From Closterium sp. Naga37s-1 (taxonomy: Eukaryota > Streptophyta > Zygnematophyceae > Desmidiales > Closteriaceae), in assembly GCA_947471745.1 (NCBI GenBank), contig CANJKZ010001109.1:744001-808000 (forward strand): a stretch of 64,000 nt of DNA. The letters are read 5' to 3'. The translations under genes were made by a program, and so were the position numbers. Positions 1-12,871 of this stretch are shown one piece after another; the stretch's first letter is position 1; every line of letters begins with the position of its first letter. The notes beneath the pieces were generated by a model, which was given only the letters and a program-made list of their open reading frames with translations, was not told where the DNA came from and made no database searches.

Positions 1-377
1 CACGATTAGAGTACATTTGAAACGCAAGCTCATGTACAAGAACAATGCATTCGAAGAAAATGTGCGCCCGTCGAAGGTTTTTAAGGCTTTGCAATTTCTT
101 TGCAATCAAGAACTTTTTAGGGAATACGATATCCACGTTCATCAATCAAACATGAAAACGTTAGAAGAAAATGATTCGTTTTCAATGACAAATACAAAGA
201 AAAACACTAATGATGAAGTTGATTCAGCATCGTCGTCTTCATGTGAAAGCGACAATGTGGACCACCACAATGTCGGTGTGATTAGCCCATTATTAACGCA
301 AGAGCATTTTTATCAACAACCGTCACAATCCATTGTGAAAACGGCTCCTGGCGAGCACCCACGACCGTTGTCTATTG
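1..377 (+). mobile_element. Helitron Rep/helicase protein fragment (first piece)
   Basis: The frame is open from the window edge to 377, so the true start lies outside. It encodes a stretch resembling the region just before the Helitron_like_N domain, with VRPSKVFKALQFL followed by an acidic, serine-rich linker. It is AT-rich and unlike the GC-rich copia DNA beside it. The same frame resumes at 6712, after one copy of the 5 bp target repeat, with a segment containing LDKDVEELSSPSIYCG, which also fits Helitron proteins. Helitrons are rolling-circle DNA transposons whose Rep/helicase protein nicks and unwinds DNA in the nucleus. The family call is from remembered motif similarity. Confidence 0.6.
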
Positions 378-506
378 TGTCAAAATGAGAGAAGTGGTTG
401 CACTAGGAAAAGGTGGGGTACAAGTAGGAAACCCTAAACTTACTGTACCCCATATTATCTACCCCACTACAGCCTAAACAAACTGTAGCAGATATAACAT
501 TTGACA
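378..506 (-). repeat. E1 3' LTR
   Basis: 129 bp. The + strand runs TGTCA...TGACA, the terminal inverted repeat shared by the main copia family here. The polypurine side, a run of cccccat on the + strand, follows directly at about 507-513. Target repeat tattg abuts at 373-377. Confidence 0.88.
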
Positions 507-3500
507 CACCCCCATGGGCAAAGTGGGGGAGAGCAAGGGGTCACAAGACCAGTCAAGAAAGGCAAAGCAAGCTCAGGGTGGATCACAACGTCACCACACT
601 CACTGAGCACAAGCAAGAGGCCACAAGGCCAGTTCACATGCAGAGACATATATGTAACACAAACATCACAGTGATCTCTACCTAGCAAAGCAAGCATGCA
701 GGTGTATATATATATATTACAGTACAAGTAAAGTCTACAGCAAGTGAGGCAAAGTGGGCACAAGTCCCAGCACAGTGCAAAAACGCTGATGATCACCAGA
801 CTGAAGTGCCTTGGTGAATATATCAGCAGTGTTGGCCCGAGTGGCCACGTAACGCAGACGAAACTGACCACGCTGCTGCAACTCTCGAGACAGGAAGTAA
901 CGCAGAGCGATGTGCTTCGTTCTGTGCTCCAGTCTGTGCTCCTGACACAAGGCAATGGCAGCCTTGTTGTCGACGTACAGCACTGGAGGGGAACGAGGCT
1001 GCTCTCCCAATTTGGTCAGCAGGTAGGTGAGCCAGCGTAACTCCTGTGCAGCCATGGCTGTGGCGTAGATCTCAGCCTCACAACTGGAGTTGAGAACTGA
1101 AGACGAGCGTGTACAATGCCAAGAAACTGAACCAGAGCCAAGACTGAAGGTGTAACTCTGTGACGACCGCTGAGTAGCCTGGTCGTCAACCCAAGAAGCG
1201 TCTGAGTGCCCTGTGAGAACAACTGGGCTCCTCCCTCCAAGCACGAGCCCCAAGCCTGATGTACTGCACAAGTAGCGGAGTACCCTCTTAGCAGCATCCT
1301 AGTGCACCTTTCGGTGCCGACCAGGAGCCACGTAGCGAGCTAGAAGGCCAAGAGGGTACGCAAGGTCAGGTCGAGTGCAAGTCATCAGGTACATGAGGCA
1401 GCCAAATAGCTCTGGGTAAGGACCACTCGGCTCTACGGACTCGTCCGAAGGTGGAGCTAAGAGCGAGTGACCTATAGCCAGAGGAGTGGCCTGTGCCGAG
1501 GACCAGGTGAAGCCGAAGCGCTGAAGGACCTGCTGCACCATGTGTGACTGAGTCAGGGTGACGGTGCGGCGTGCTCTGTCCCAGGTGATCTGCAAGCCAA
1601 GGTAGCTACGCAGTTCAACCAGGTCTGTGCACGTGTGTCTCTTCTGCAGCTCTGACTTCACGTGGGCGAGAGCCTCAGTGTCAGCAGTGGCAAAGACCAA
1701 GTCGTCGACGTACACGAGGATGTAGAACGGCGGCAGCGAAGTGTCGGTGCGTAGAAACAGCGACGGGTCAGCAGTGGAAGGCGCGAACCCAAAAGCCGCA
1801 AGTGTAGTCCTAAGTGTGTCGTGCCACTCACAGGGCGCCTGGCGGACACCGTAGACTGGCCGCTGGAGGCTCCACTGGGTACCAAGAGGAAACGACCCAG
1901 TGAAGCCAGGAGGGCGGCGCAGCCAGATCTCCTCGTGAAGGCTGCCCTGCAAGAAAGTTGTGCTGAAGTCAAGAGAGTGAAGCTCGTAGTCACGCTGAGC
2001 GGCAACGTGCAGTAACACCCGAAGAGTGGTCATCTTCGGGGTGGGGGAGAAGGTCTGGAAGAAGTCTACTCCCTCTCGCTGACTGAAGCCTCGAGCAACG
2101 TAACGAGCCTTGAAGACAGGCGGAGAACCTGGCGGCCGCTTCACCCTGAAAATCCACATGCCACTGACGATGTTCGCCCCAGGAGGGGGAACGTCGTCGA
2201 CGTAAGTGCCAGTGGACTTCCAGGATGCCATCTCTGCGTCCATGGCTGACTGCCACTGAGAGGAGTACTCACCCACGATCGCCTCAGCGTAAGAGCGCGG
2301 GGTAGGGATGTCTGGTGCATCCGGGTCTCCCTCAGGTGCAATCAGCATGGAGACGAGATGAGGTACAGTAGCAGCAAAGCACTCAAACTCCTCCTGCCTG
2401 TCCTCAAGGACGTCCGTGCTAAGAGCACACTCACCCCCGACGGACGGAGGATAGACACAATCAGACTCAGCAACAAGACTAGCAGCGTAGTCTAGACGAC
2501 AGCGAACAGCAAAGTCTACAAGCTCAGCAACTAAGGCAGACGCAGCAACAGACTCAAAGGAAGGGTCAGTGACAACAGTGGCCAGGAGACGCGTGACAGT
2601 AGGACTAGTAGCACGAAGAGAGTCAGACTCCGGATCAGCAAGGGTAGGAAGGGAGGACGCAGGAGGAGGTGGCAGAGGGACACGCTGCAGAGCAGTGGAC
2701 AGACGAAGCGTCATCTGGTGAGTGCCTGGGACAGCAGGAGGACGCTGACGCGTGACACGACGACCAGTGCGAGCAGGACAAACAGGTGACGCAGAACGAG
2801 ACTCAGGCGACACAGGACGAGACTCAGGCTCACGACGCTCCGTAAGACCTCCTGTCGGACCAGAGTAGGGAGAAGGACCAGGGAGTGGCGGGGCAAGCTG
2901 TAACTGTGACTGTGACTGGACAAGCGGAGGACACTCTAAGGAGGGAGCAGGACAAGGAGGAGGAGGCTGACCAAGAACCTGCTGAAGGAGCGGAACGAAG
3001 TACGGCCGCGGCTGTGAAGCGCCCCCAGAACCAGCAGAGACAGCACCAGAACCCCGAGCAGCAGTTCCAACTCCTGTAGCACCACCAGCAGCTCTAGTAG
3101 CATCAACTCCAGTACCCCCAGTAGAAACAGCTCCAGCCGCACCGTTGGCTCCAGCACCTGCAGGAGGACGAGCGTGAGCACCTCCAGCTCCAGCCCCTGC
3201 AGCACCAACCCCAGGGTCAGCAGCTACACCAACTCCAGGAGGCCCAGCGTCCTCAGCTCCACCAGCAGCTCCAGCAGCTCCAGCACCAGCAGCACGTCCA
3301 GTAGCACCAGCTCCAGCTCCAGCTCCAGCAGAACCAGGGCCTCCAGCGGGCGGCACCCCAGTGCTAGGAGCGCCGCTCCGGAGGCTGCAGCGCCGAGCGT
3401 ACCACTCACGCAGCCGCTGTGGGGAGGGAGACTCCTGCCGTGACACAGCACCCGCGGCACCACCAGCTCCAACTCCGGCAGCACTCCCAACTCTAGTAGC

Positions 3501-6500
3501 CCCACGACGGAGGCTGCAACGCTGAGAGTACCACTCGCGCAGCTGCTGTGGAGAGGGAGTAGCTCCAGGCTCAGCACGGTCAGTCGCAGCTCCCCCGTGC
3601 TCAGCACCCCCAGTCTCAGCACCTCCAGGCTCAGCACCCCCAGTCTCAGCACCCCCAGGCTCAGCACCCCCAGACTCAGCACCCCCGGTCTCAGCACCCA
3701 CAGGCTCAGTACCCCCAGTCTCAGCACTCGCAGGCTCAGCACCCCCAGACACAACATCTCTCACAGGACCAGAGTCAGCAGCTACCTCGACAGGCTCGAC
3801 CGGGTCTACCTGGGAAACACCTGAGGGAGCAAGACCCTGGGGAGGGAGGGGGTCTACCGAAGCAGCACCTGGCATGAGGAAGAGCGGCGGGGAGGGGACC
3901 GGCGCAGTACGGTAGGGGAACAGACGGTAAAAGGGCACCGACTCGTCAAAAGTGACGTCCTGAGAGGCGAAGACACGGTGCGAGGTGGGGTGGTAAAACT
4001 GCCAGCCAGGCGCGTCAGGGACAAAGCCAAGGAAAACACAGGGAACGGCACGGGAGGAGAGCTTGTCCGCGGACGTATCGCGGACAAAGGCTCGACATCC
4101 CAAGACTCGGAACACTGACGCATCGCCAACTTCTCCCGTCCAACGAAGTGTGGGCAAGGTCTCTAGAGCAGAGACACGGGGCCAGAGGTTGAGCTGATGC
4201 GCAGCGTACTGCACTGCAAACAGCCACAGGAAATGGGGGGCAGCCGCATGGATCATGGAGAAATGAGCGACCTCCATGACTAAGCCAATGCGACGCTCAG
4301 CAACCCCATTCTGCTGTGGAGAGGCCGGAAGCGTGAACGTCTGGCGAATGCCGTGCTCCGCACAGTAGGCTGCCAAGAGGTCGGAGGAAAACTCACCACC
4401 CCTGTCAGAGTGCAGACGCAGGACAGGAAAGTCCGACTGGAACCGCTGGCGGAGCTGGAGACGAGCAGCGCGGATCCAAGGGATCGAAACATCAGGGACC
4501 TCACCCTTGGTGCGCAAGGGGAAGACCGTGGTGTAGCGCGTGTAGTCGTCGACGACCAGCAGCCCTATCCACGGACGCGGGCTGGGCCCCACACGTCCAT
4601 GTAGAGAGTCTGCAGGGGAGCCTCTGTGGGAGGGAACGAGGAGGAGTGAGGGGTGGCGCACTGCCGCCCCTCGACACAGGGAAGACAGGGAGGAGCAGGC
4701 GAGGGTGGGAGTGGAGGGAGAACCTTGGGAAGACCTGAGACGAGGTACCGGGAGTGCATGCCACGAAGGCGCTGCACTGAGGGGTGACCAAGGCGGTGGT
4801 GCCAGAGGACGGTCTGGTGCGACAGGGTGCGACACGAGCAGGGGGGCGACAGCTGGCCCGACGCAGACGCAGACGCAGCTACCTGAGGGGACTCAGTGGT
4901 CAGTGTGTACAGGTTCGACCCCGGCTGCCGAGTGAAGGTAGCCAGGTGGCGACCTGTCCTAGCACACGTACAGTGGGTCACACGCTCATAGGCAGGGGTG
5001 AACTGGTGAACACCCCCGTCCTGGAGAGCAGAGCCCGCCACCAAGTTCGTAGAGAACGAGGGGAGGTAAAGACCCGACAGGGTGCCGGACGGAACCGCAG
5101 GACAAGGGAGGACAGTGGAGGAGGTCGCAAGGACTGGGCCCCCAGAGGGGTCAGCGAGGGAGACAGCAACAGGCCGAGCTAGCTGCTCAAGGACAGTGCG
5201 GTCACGAAAGAAGCAGCGGGAAGCACCCGAGTCCAGTGTGAAGGTGTGCAGTGCCTCAGTAGACGCAGTACCAGCAAGCGCAGACGCACGAGCACCTGGA
5301 GCAGCAGACTCACTATCACCTAGAGCAGCAGCCTCACCAGGACCTAGGGCAGCAGACGCACTAGCACCTAGAGCGGCAGCCTCAGTGGTCCCAATACCCG
5401 GGCCTGGCGGTAAACGCAGGTAACAGTCACCCTCAACACTAATAGTCAATGCATACATAGCACCAAGGATAGCATCAAAATCAAGAGCAAAGATATCAAT
5501 GTTCTTTTTAAGCAGATCAGCCCAGCGGGGCAGCTCAGAGGCGTCAGGGAACTGCTCGCGCCAGGCGTCGTCGAGACGAAAGAAGCAGCGGTGCGCCGTG
5601 TGAAACCTCCCACAGGTCTGGCCAGTGCGGTCACCTGTGCGGATGACGTACGGGTAGGTACCTCCACCCCCAGACCCCCCACGCTGAGAGTACCACTCAC
5701 GGAGCTGCTGGGGCGACGGGGTCTCGCTGGGACGCTGCTGCTGCTGCCTCTGGCCACCGCCGAACCCCCCACGCTGCACCGCTCCACCGCGCCCGCCACA
5801 AGGTCCACTGCCGCCACCACCGCCACCACCACCCCCGCCACCCCCACCACCGCCGCCCCCGCCACCCCCGGCTCCGCCACTGACCCCCCCACCACCAGTA
5901 CCACTCCCACCACCCCCGCCACCCCCGCCCCCTCCATCCCCTCCACCACCGCCGCCGCCGCCACCTCTGCCACCCCTGCCCCCCTTGCCCCTGCCGCCCT
6001 TGCGCCTTCCACTAGGAGCAGACGCAGCCCCGACCCCCTCAGCACCGAGGTAGTCGACAGCAGCAGCAGATGCAATGGAGGGGAGGAGGGGGACGGGGGA
6101 GCACCCCTCAAAGAAGGGAGTGCGAGGGTCGCCATGAGAGGCACCTACAGCTACAATGCTCTTCTCAGCTGCTAGGAGTTCCTTCTCGAGCAGGTCGACA
6201 GTGAGGTCGGTGGGGGAGAGGGCTAGAAAGTGGTCCCTGACAGTGCGAAGCGCGTCAGGGAGGCGGGTGACTAGGTGGTAGAGTGTGAGGTACATCGGGG
6301 GAGGGTTCTTGGCTAGGAAATCGGGGGGAAGTGCGGCACGGTAGCGAAGATCACTAGTGCGGAGGTGCGTGATGAGGTCAGCTACAGTGGCAAAGGCAGA
6401 CAGATCGGGGAAGAGATAAGGGAGGGAGAGACGGCCTATCGCAGCAGTGGCAGGGGAGGAGTAGCGTGCAACTACAGCATCTTACAGCTCCGTAGCGGTC

Positions 6501-6706
6501 TTATGCTGGCCAAAGTGCTCACGCTCATCTAACAGCAGGTGGCTGCGAACGGCTAGGCGAGCATGAGCGTCACGAGTCTGCCACTATGAGCGAGCAGTGC
6601 TGTCAGCAGTAGCAGCAGGTGCGGGAGCGGCGCCTGACGTGTGGTCAAAGTGGGAAATATCGTCCTTGGCAGTGATATGGAGGAACAGGTGCAGGAACAT
6701 TTGACA
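378..6706 (-). mobile_element. E1: Ty1/copia LTR retrotransposon inserted in the Helitron
   Basis: Minus-strand copia element. Approximate parts, 3' to 5': LTR 378-506, 3' non-coding block 507-734, RNase H 735-1300, reverse transcriptase 1560-2290, low-complexity spacer 2300-3860, integrase 3900-4830 (SDRGGEFS and SPQQNGVAERR), protease 5060-5270 (LDSGASRCFF), zinc-type motif about 5590-5660, poly-glycine tract 5780-6000, gag to about 6700. A perfect 5 bp target repeat, tattg, lies at 373-377 and 6707-6711. The 5' end keeps only the first dozen or so bases of the LTR before gag sequence starts, so leader, primer site and most of the 5' LTR are gone while the outer edge survives. It is broken, with about five interruptions. 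A fossil copy of moderate age. Confidence 0.9.
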
Positions 6707-6711
6707 TATTG

Positions 6712-6885
6712 TTCTTGACAAAGATGTTGAAGAACTAAGTTCTCCTTCAATATATTGTGGCCAGCATAGATTTGGCGGATCGCTTGATGTTCATGCTTCA
6801 TACTCCGACATAGTAAAATGGGAGTTGAAGCATGCCAACGGGCAATGTTCTTCCAATATTTCGAACATTTTCTTTAATGTTGACT
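6712..6885 (+). mobile_element. Helitron Rep fragment (second piece)
   Basis: It resumes the Helitron frame right after the E1 target repeat: IYCGQHRFGG, then SDIVKWELKHANG and NISNIFF, matching the Helitron stretch in which a conserved SE/DI...ELR block precedes NIFFK. The right edge is uncertain. Similarity fades around 6870-6890, where an unrelated insert begins. Confidence 0.5.
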
Positions 6886-8184
6886 ACTATTGGGATCTAG
6901 AAGCTACTATGCACACCTTTAATTCACACTTAACAGTCCCCACGGGGTCACCTCCAAGGGTCCTTGGATGCCTGGCTAAGCCAGCCCCTAACCAAGAATC
7001 CGTGTGTTGTAGAGGGACACGCCAAGCTTGGAAAATGGTCGTGTGCAATAGAGCATTCTCAGAACTCCTTGCGCAGCATTATGACGACGAACTGGTCGTG
7101 TGCACGTAAATACGATGATAGAGAAAAACTTCACTCAAAATTGATTACAACTGAACACAACTACGCATGTATATTTCGCCTAGCACACAAGCATAAGAAA
7201 GCACAAAGGAGTTGTTTAACTATACTTCAGGACTTCGCCAGATACGCCAAGGAAAACGGTTGTCGAACTGCTTCGGAATTTGGCTTGGTTCTCCCCTGTA
7301 GAATAACTGTCTTCAAATTTCATGTCTGCCGAATTCCCCTGCTGCCAAATTTCATGAACGTTCGCGACTTGTCGTGTGCAATCATAAACACTCGTGTGAG
7401 ATTACCGTTTTCACGAAGTCTCACAGTTGAAAAAACGGTTTTCACCGTTTTCCTCCTGTATCGAAATTGTCCCTTTACGCGCTCGATCCTTCCAGCGAAG
7501 TTACTTGTAAGTCGAGTCAACGCGGGATACGGTTTTTCAACCGCAATCCCGAGCACCCCCACGACCGATACTGTATTTCGGTCGTGCTGTACAGTGCGCT
7601 GTACTGCGCATGAGCTGGGCGATCATTCGCCCTGACTTGTTGTGACCGTGGGCCATGCCACGCTCGCAACAGTGCGAAGGCACACGCGTGGGCCTGAGGG
7701 CCCACACGCACGATCAGGACCCCACGATCGGGTCCCGATTTCCTCGAGCGGTTGACCTTGACCATCGAAAGAAATATCCAAGGGTCAACATTGACCCCTC
7801 GTGAACACCCACAATACTTCATGAACACACACGAAAACAGAAAAACCAAAACTAACATGAACGCTCACAAACATTCATGAACAGCGCACAAACTTCACGG
7901 AATTTCACGAACACTGTCACGAACACAGAAATTCACGAATACAGAATGCACGCTTATGAAAACTCGCGAAGCAACGCAAACGCACACGAAGTCTCACATT
8001 CACACACGGACATTCACGAACACTCAGGAACGCAACCTTTCACGGGAACTCACATAACTCATGAACCGTTGAGGCGATTCACGAGCCGTAAACACAGAAA
8101 CGTAAAGTGCATAAATGCGCAACTCACACACAACAAATTACCTTGAGACGAAGCACCTCAATTTCACTCAACGTCGACACATAG
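6886..8184. other. Unidentified insert inside the Helitron
   Basis: About 1.3 kb separates two stretches that are adjacent in Helitron proteins. I recognise no coding domain; open frames of 223 aa (6964-7635, +) and 113 aa (7517-7858, -) show no familiar motif. The right third is a loose array of TTCACGAACA-like units. No clear terminal repeats or target duplication were found by eye, so its class is unknown. The exact edges are soft. Confidence 0.4.
7795..8100. repeat. Degenerate TTCACGAACA-like tandem array
   Basis: Units such as ttcacgaaca, catgaacac and attcatgaac recur every 10-20 bases without strict periodicity. It lies at the right end of the unidentified insert. Confidence 0.5.
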
Positions 8185-8694
8185 GTGGTAGGTTGTCGTG
8201 CAAACTATGTATTGTACTCAACATTTAAGCTGTACAAAAAGGAGATCTTCCAATTTCAAAGTGTTATAGAGACTAGGGTGAGGCAAGAAAAAATAAGAAA
8301 TACAGAATCATTTACGGCTGCTGATATGTTAGACGTAACCAAACGGTTGACATTACAACAAAATGATACATTGTACAATGATTTCAAGCCAATTCGTACT
8401 ACACAACAATATAGAGATAAATGTAAACGCGACCTCTTTGCGATGGTGCGACAGATTGGAAGACCCACATTTTTCTTGACATTGTCGATGGCTGACACAA
8501 AATGGGCCGATCTTCATACGATACTATTAAAAAATAATAAACTACGAGGAAATCCAGCTAAAGTGGCGGACAATTGTAGCGTACCATTAGATTTTAATAC
8601 GATAAGTACTTTAGTACGGAACGATCCGGTTACATGTGCTCGGTATTATGAATTTAGGAAAAAATCATTGTTTTCTTACTTGCTGTCTTCGAAG
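8185..8694 (+). mobile_element. Helitron_like_N domain fragment (third piece)
   Basis: About 170 codons in one AT-rich frame. Visible landmarks are KRDLFAMVRQIGRPTFFLTL, then SMADTKWADL, then RNDPVTCARYYEFR, in the order found in the Helitron_like_N domain of Rep/helicase proteins. The downstream HUH relaxase motif and helicase are absent, because the frame runs into E2 at about 8695. With the pieces at 1-377 and 6712-6885 this makes one Helitron body cut by E1, an unknown insert and E2. A transposition protein, not a host gene; inactive as it stands. Confidence 0.72.
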
Positions 8695-11600
8695 TAGGAC
8701 GGACGTCCTCGACGTCCTCAGCAGCAAGCTCACCGACCTCAGCGAGTAGAGGCAGCATCGCCGTCGCGGTGTCGGTCAGCGGGGTGGTCGGCGTCCGTCC
8801 TGACACCGGTCCGTGTTCCGACTTCCACTCGGCCAGCGACAGATCCTCGTAGAACACCACGTCCGACGTGGTGACCACCCGGTTGTCGGCGATATCGAGG
8901 AGCTCCCAGCCCTTCCTCGCCGCCGACACGCCGAGGTGAAGGCCCCACCTGGCCTTCGGTTGCAGCTTCCCACCACGCTCCTGCTCGGGGACTAGGAACT
9001 GTGCCATGCAGCCCCACACCCATGTCAGCGACAGGTCGGGCTTCTGCCTGGTGAGCAGCTGGTATGGCGTTGTCCTCGGCGGCAGCGTCGACCTCTCAAG
9101 GCAGTTGCGGACCCAGACGGCCTGTCGCAGAGCGAGGTGCCACCAGTGGTGCTGCACGCCCATGTGCAGCAGCATTGTTCGCACCGACTCCACCACCGTC
9201 CTCATCTCTCGCTCCGCCATGCCGTTCTGCTGCGGGGTGTACGGGCAGGTAAGGTCGTGGACGATCCCCTGTCCGTCCTCGAAGTCGGTGAACTTCTTCC
9301 CGAGGAACTCCCCTCCCCGGTCTGAGCGCAACATCAGCACCGAATTTTTCACCTGCCTCTCCACCAACACCAGCCACTTCTGGAACTCCAGCAGCACATC
9401 CGACTTCTTGGCGACCGGCCTCACCCACACGTAGCGGGTCTTGCGGTCCTTCAGCAGCAAGAAGTACAAGCTGCCGTCCTTGGCAGCCACGCGGAACGGC
9501 CCACACAGGTCGATGTGCATGACGGCCATCATGTCGTCAGCGTCGGAGCCTTGGTTTGGGAAGGTGTGCCGCGCGAGCTTCCCGCCGACGCACGAGACGC
9601 ACGGTGAGTCGGCGCCCGTCGACGACTTGAGGTCCAGCCCAGTAGCGACCCCGTACTTTGCCAAGCTCCGTATGCATCTTGTCCGGCGACGTGCGCAAGC
9701 CTCGCATGCATCCTGTCTCGCGTCGACTTCGTCTTCGAGGTGATCGCCCGCAGGACCACAACCTCCGGCGTTGGCGACGTCGACCTCGTTGAGCAGGGAT
9801 GCAGGTCGGTGCAGAGGACACGCCCGGAGTACGTCGCCCGACCGAGCACCTCTCCCACTGCCGAGACGAGCAGCATCTCGTCGCCGTCCTCTTGCAGCTT
9901 CACACCGTGCTCCCTCAACTGGCCGGACGATAGCAGGTTTGCCCGCACACCCAGGACGTACAGCACATCGGGGATGAGCACCAACTTCCTGGCCTCCCCT
10001 TGCAGGGCAACGGTGCCGCGACCCTGGACGTCCTGCAGCGCCCCATTGAATCCGCGCACGTGCTTGATGGAGCAGCTCAGCTGTAGGTCAACGAAGACTT
10101 CCTTCGTCCCCATCAGGTGGTGGGAGCAGCCGCTGTCGAGCAGGACCACCGCCGGGTTCGCCTGCACAGCTGCCGCCACCGCCTGGAAGTCCTCTCCGGC
10201 CTCCGGTGCCAGCGAGACGGTCGGCTCCACGACGCCGACCAGCGAGCACGACGCCGTCTTGTCGTCCCACGCCTTGCCGCCAGCAGGGGAGTCGGCTTCC
10301 TTCGCCGAGGTCGACGTGGTCGACTGCTTCTCCTTGCGCGGCTTGTTTCCTCCACGACGAGGACGACGGCTGCAAGACCTCCCACGGCCTCCCTTGGCGT
10401 CGTCGTCGTCGGAGTCACTGCGGTCGAGGCAGTCGAAGGAGAGGTGGTCGGGGTCGCCGCACAGCCAGCACTCCCGACGTCGACCTCCTCCTCCTCGACT
10501 GCTGTCCTTGGTCGACTTCTTCTTGTCGACTTCCTTGGCCGGCTTCCAGCCACCGTTACCACCGCCGCCAGACTGTTCGCGCTGCCCCGGTCGACCTCCT
10601 TGCTTTGCCGGGGCGACGAAGTTCGCCTGCGCCAAGAGCTCCTGGGACCGCTTAGCCTCTTGCATCGCCTCGTCCTGTAGGATGTACGAGGTCAAGTTGT
10701 CCTCGTTAAGCATCGTCCTCGTGCTCGGCGCCTTCGACAGCCGCTTCAGGAGGTTGTAGCTGCTCGAGAGTCCCTGCATAACGTGGGTGACGTATGACGC
10801 CGTCGAGTACTGCGCGCTAGCCATCCTGATGGTGGCGAGAATTCGCCGGGCCCGGTTGCAGTAGTCGGTCGCCGTCTCCTCGTCGCCCATACGCAGGTGC
10901 GTCAGCTGCCCCTCCAGCTGGGCGATGAACAAGTCGTCGGTGACTTGGTAGGTCGACTCGATGAAGTGCCACGCCCTGTGGCCGGCGTCAAGGTACTCTC
11001 GGCACCACTTTAAGGTAATCTGCACGCCCGGCGAGCAGCACCGCGAGATGATCGTGAAGGTCAACAGCTGCACGGCGCGAAACTCAGCTCGCAAGTCGGG
11101 GTCATCCGGTGTCGCCATGGTTCCGCGGGCGAAGCCGATCAGCCCGGCCATCTCCAGTTAGGGCTCAATACCTTCCTTCCAGGTGAGGATGTCTGGTCGA
11201 CCAGTGAGCGGTGGGGTGACCAGGATCCTGTCCGGCGTGAACTTGAACTAGCCGTAGCTCGGAGCAATCCCGCCCGCCGTCACCTGGGTCACCGACATCG
11301 GCGACAACCCGCTTCGTCGACCTCCGACGTTGCCATGCGAGGAGCCTGCAGCCGCCGACGGCCGCACTCCCTGCGCCTGAACGCCGCCGACTTCATCGGC
11401 GTGTATCACACCTCTCTGCCTCGACGTGCCTCCCGCACTGCTGCCGACCTGGTCACCACCGGCGTGGACGCCCACGTCGACGCCGCCCTCTGTGTTCACC
11501 GGTCGAGGAGACGCAGGTCGTGAAGGGTGCAAAGTTGCCCACATGGTGCGAATGCCAGCCTCCACAACCGCCCAGGGGATCGTTCCGTATTCCTGGGCCC

Positions 11601-11749
11601 CATGGCGTGTCCTTGCATCCTCCAGCTGTGCTTCCAGGGTCTCCATTCCCTTGGCGTCACCTATGCGCACGCTAGTGACTGCACGGCTGCCGGCCTACAA
11701 ACAACTTAGGTAAGTGACCTCTACGTCGACCTGACTGAAAGGTAAGTCG

Positions 11750-12825
11750 TGTGCCGTCCACGCTCACCGCACCATGCGGAGATAACTACTACAACGGGAA
11801 CTAGACTACGGGCTAGGCACGGGTGCTTGTGTGATCTCCGCGTTCGTTAGTCCTTAGTCGTTTTCCTAGTGCACACACTGCTTGCTTGTTCACGGGGCAA
11901 GTAGGCAAGAGTTTCACTAGAGAAAGTTGACAACAAAAGGTACAATCAGGTTGGCAAGACAAGACTACATCAGAGCTAGCATTCAGGTCGGTCGGCTGCC
12001 AGCACAGCATGATCGACCGCGTTCCAGCACAACTTGGTCGACCGCGTTCCAGCAGTGCAAAGTCGACGGCGTGCCAACGCTGCTCCCGTAGAACAACAGC
12101 GCACCAGCTTCGCAGGTGCTCGCAGATGATTGGCGTGCTGAGCTTCGTCACCTGCACTATGCACACACCAAGTCATCCTCGTGCTGACGACTCCACCTGA
12201 TCCGCCACGTCGACCTCGGGATACCACCACCGAGGTCAGTCTCGCCAACATCGCCTGGGCCACTGTCGCACTCTTCCGCAAAACCTCGTCACCCAGGTAA
12301 CCTGGTCGACCGGGCAACCACGTCGACCAGGTGCTCCTATATGTGCCCTTCGACCTCCCAAGTCGACGGCCACCTCCAGTCGACCTCACCAGGTCGACCA
12401 CACCCCTGGTCGACCAGCTCCAGGTCGATGTCACTCCTGGTCGACCAGCTCCCCGTCGACCAGCGCAGTCGTCAGCCGACCACCCAAGTCGGCTACCCGA
12501 AGTCGGCGTCACCAAGTCGACGCCCCTTCTACGTCGGTGCTGACTTCCGGGCCGACCTCTTGAAGTCGGCGACCTCCCAAGTCGGCGACCTTGCAAGTCG
12601 GCGACCTTACAAGTCGGCAACCTTGCAAGTCGGCGACCTTGCAAGTCGGCGACCTTGCAAGTCGGCGGCATTACAGTGGCACCGTGCAAGTCGACCAACC
12701 CCGTCGACCAGCTCGCCCAAGTCGGCGTCGCCCACTACTGCAAGTCGGCTGTACCTCCCGTACACCCAACCACGAAGTCGGCTCCGCCCAAGTGAGGACG
12801 GGGCCAACAACAACTCCCGTTGACA
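11750..12825 (-). repeat. E2 5' LTR (LTR copy A)
   Basis: About 1,076 bp. In element orientation it starts TGTCAACGGGAGT at 12825. The far end near 11750 is set by the TG/CA rule and is approximate. It is dense in GTCGAC-type words and contains a 16-mer array at 12560-12675. Its outer 200 bp align by eye with LTR copies B and C, so all three belong to one LTR family. Confidence 0.65.
12560..12675. repeat. 16-mer tandem array inside LTR A
   Basis: About seven units of GTCGGCGACCTTGCAA with small changes. LTRs B and C lack this array at the matching place, so it arose by local expansion. Confidence 0.8.
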
Positions 12826-12871
12826 GACGCAACCACTGACTCAACGCAGCCACCTGACCTAACGCAACCAC

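Larger units (their letters stand above)
8695..12825 (-). mobile_element. E2: Ty1/copia element of a second lineage, 3' half missing
   Basis: Minus-strand element unlike the others here. From its 5' side: LTR 11750-12825; gag from about 11670 down to 10150, with a classical zinc knuckle (CWLCGDPDHLSFDCL, about 10410-10455); protease near 10130 (LLDSGCSHH); integrase about 9700-8760 with LRSDRGGEF and YTPQQNGMAER. It ends abruptly in Helitron sequence at about 8695, with no RT, RNase H or 3' LTR. It is broken, with about four interruptions besides the lost 3' half. The gag resembles the TNT1-type UBN2 family. Nothing suggests current activity. Confidence 0.82.
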
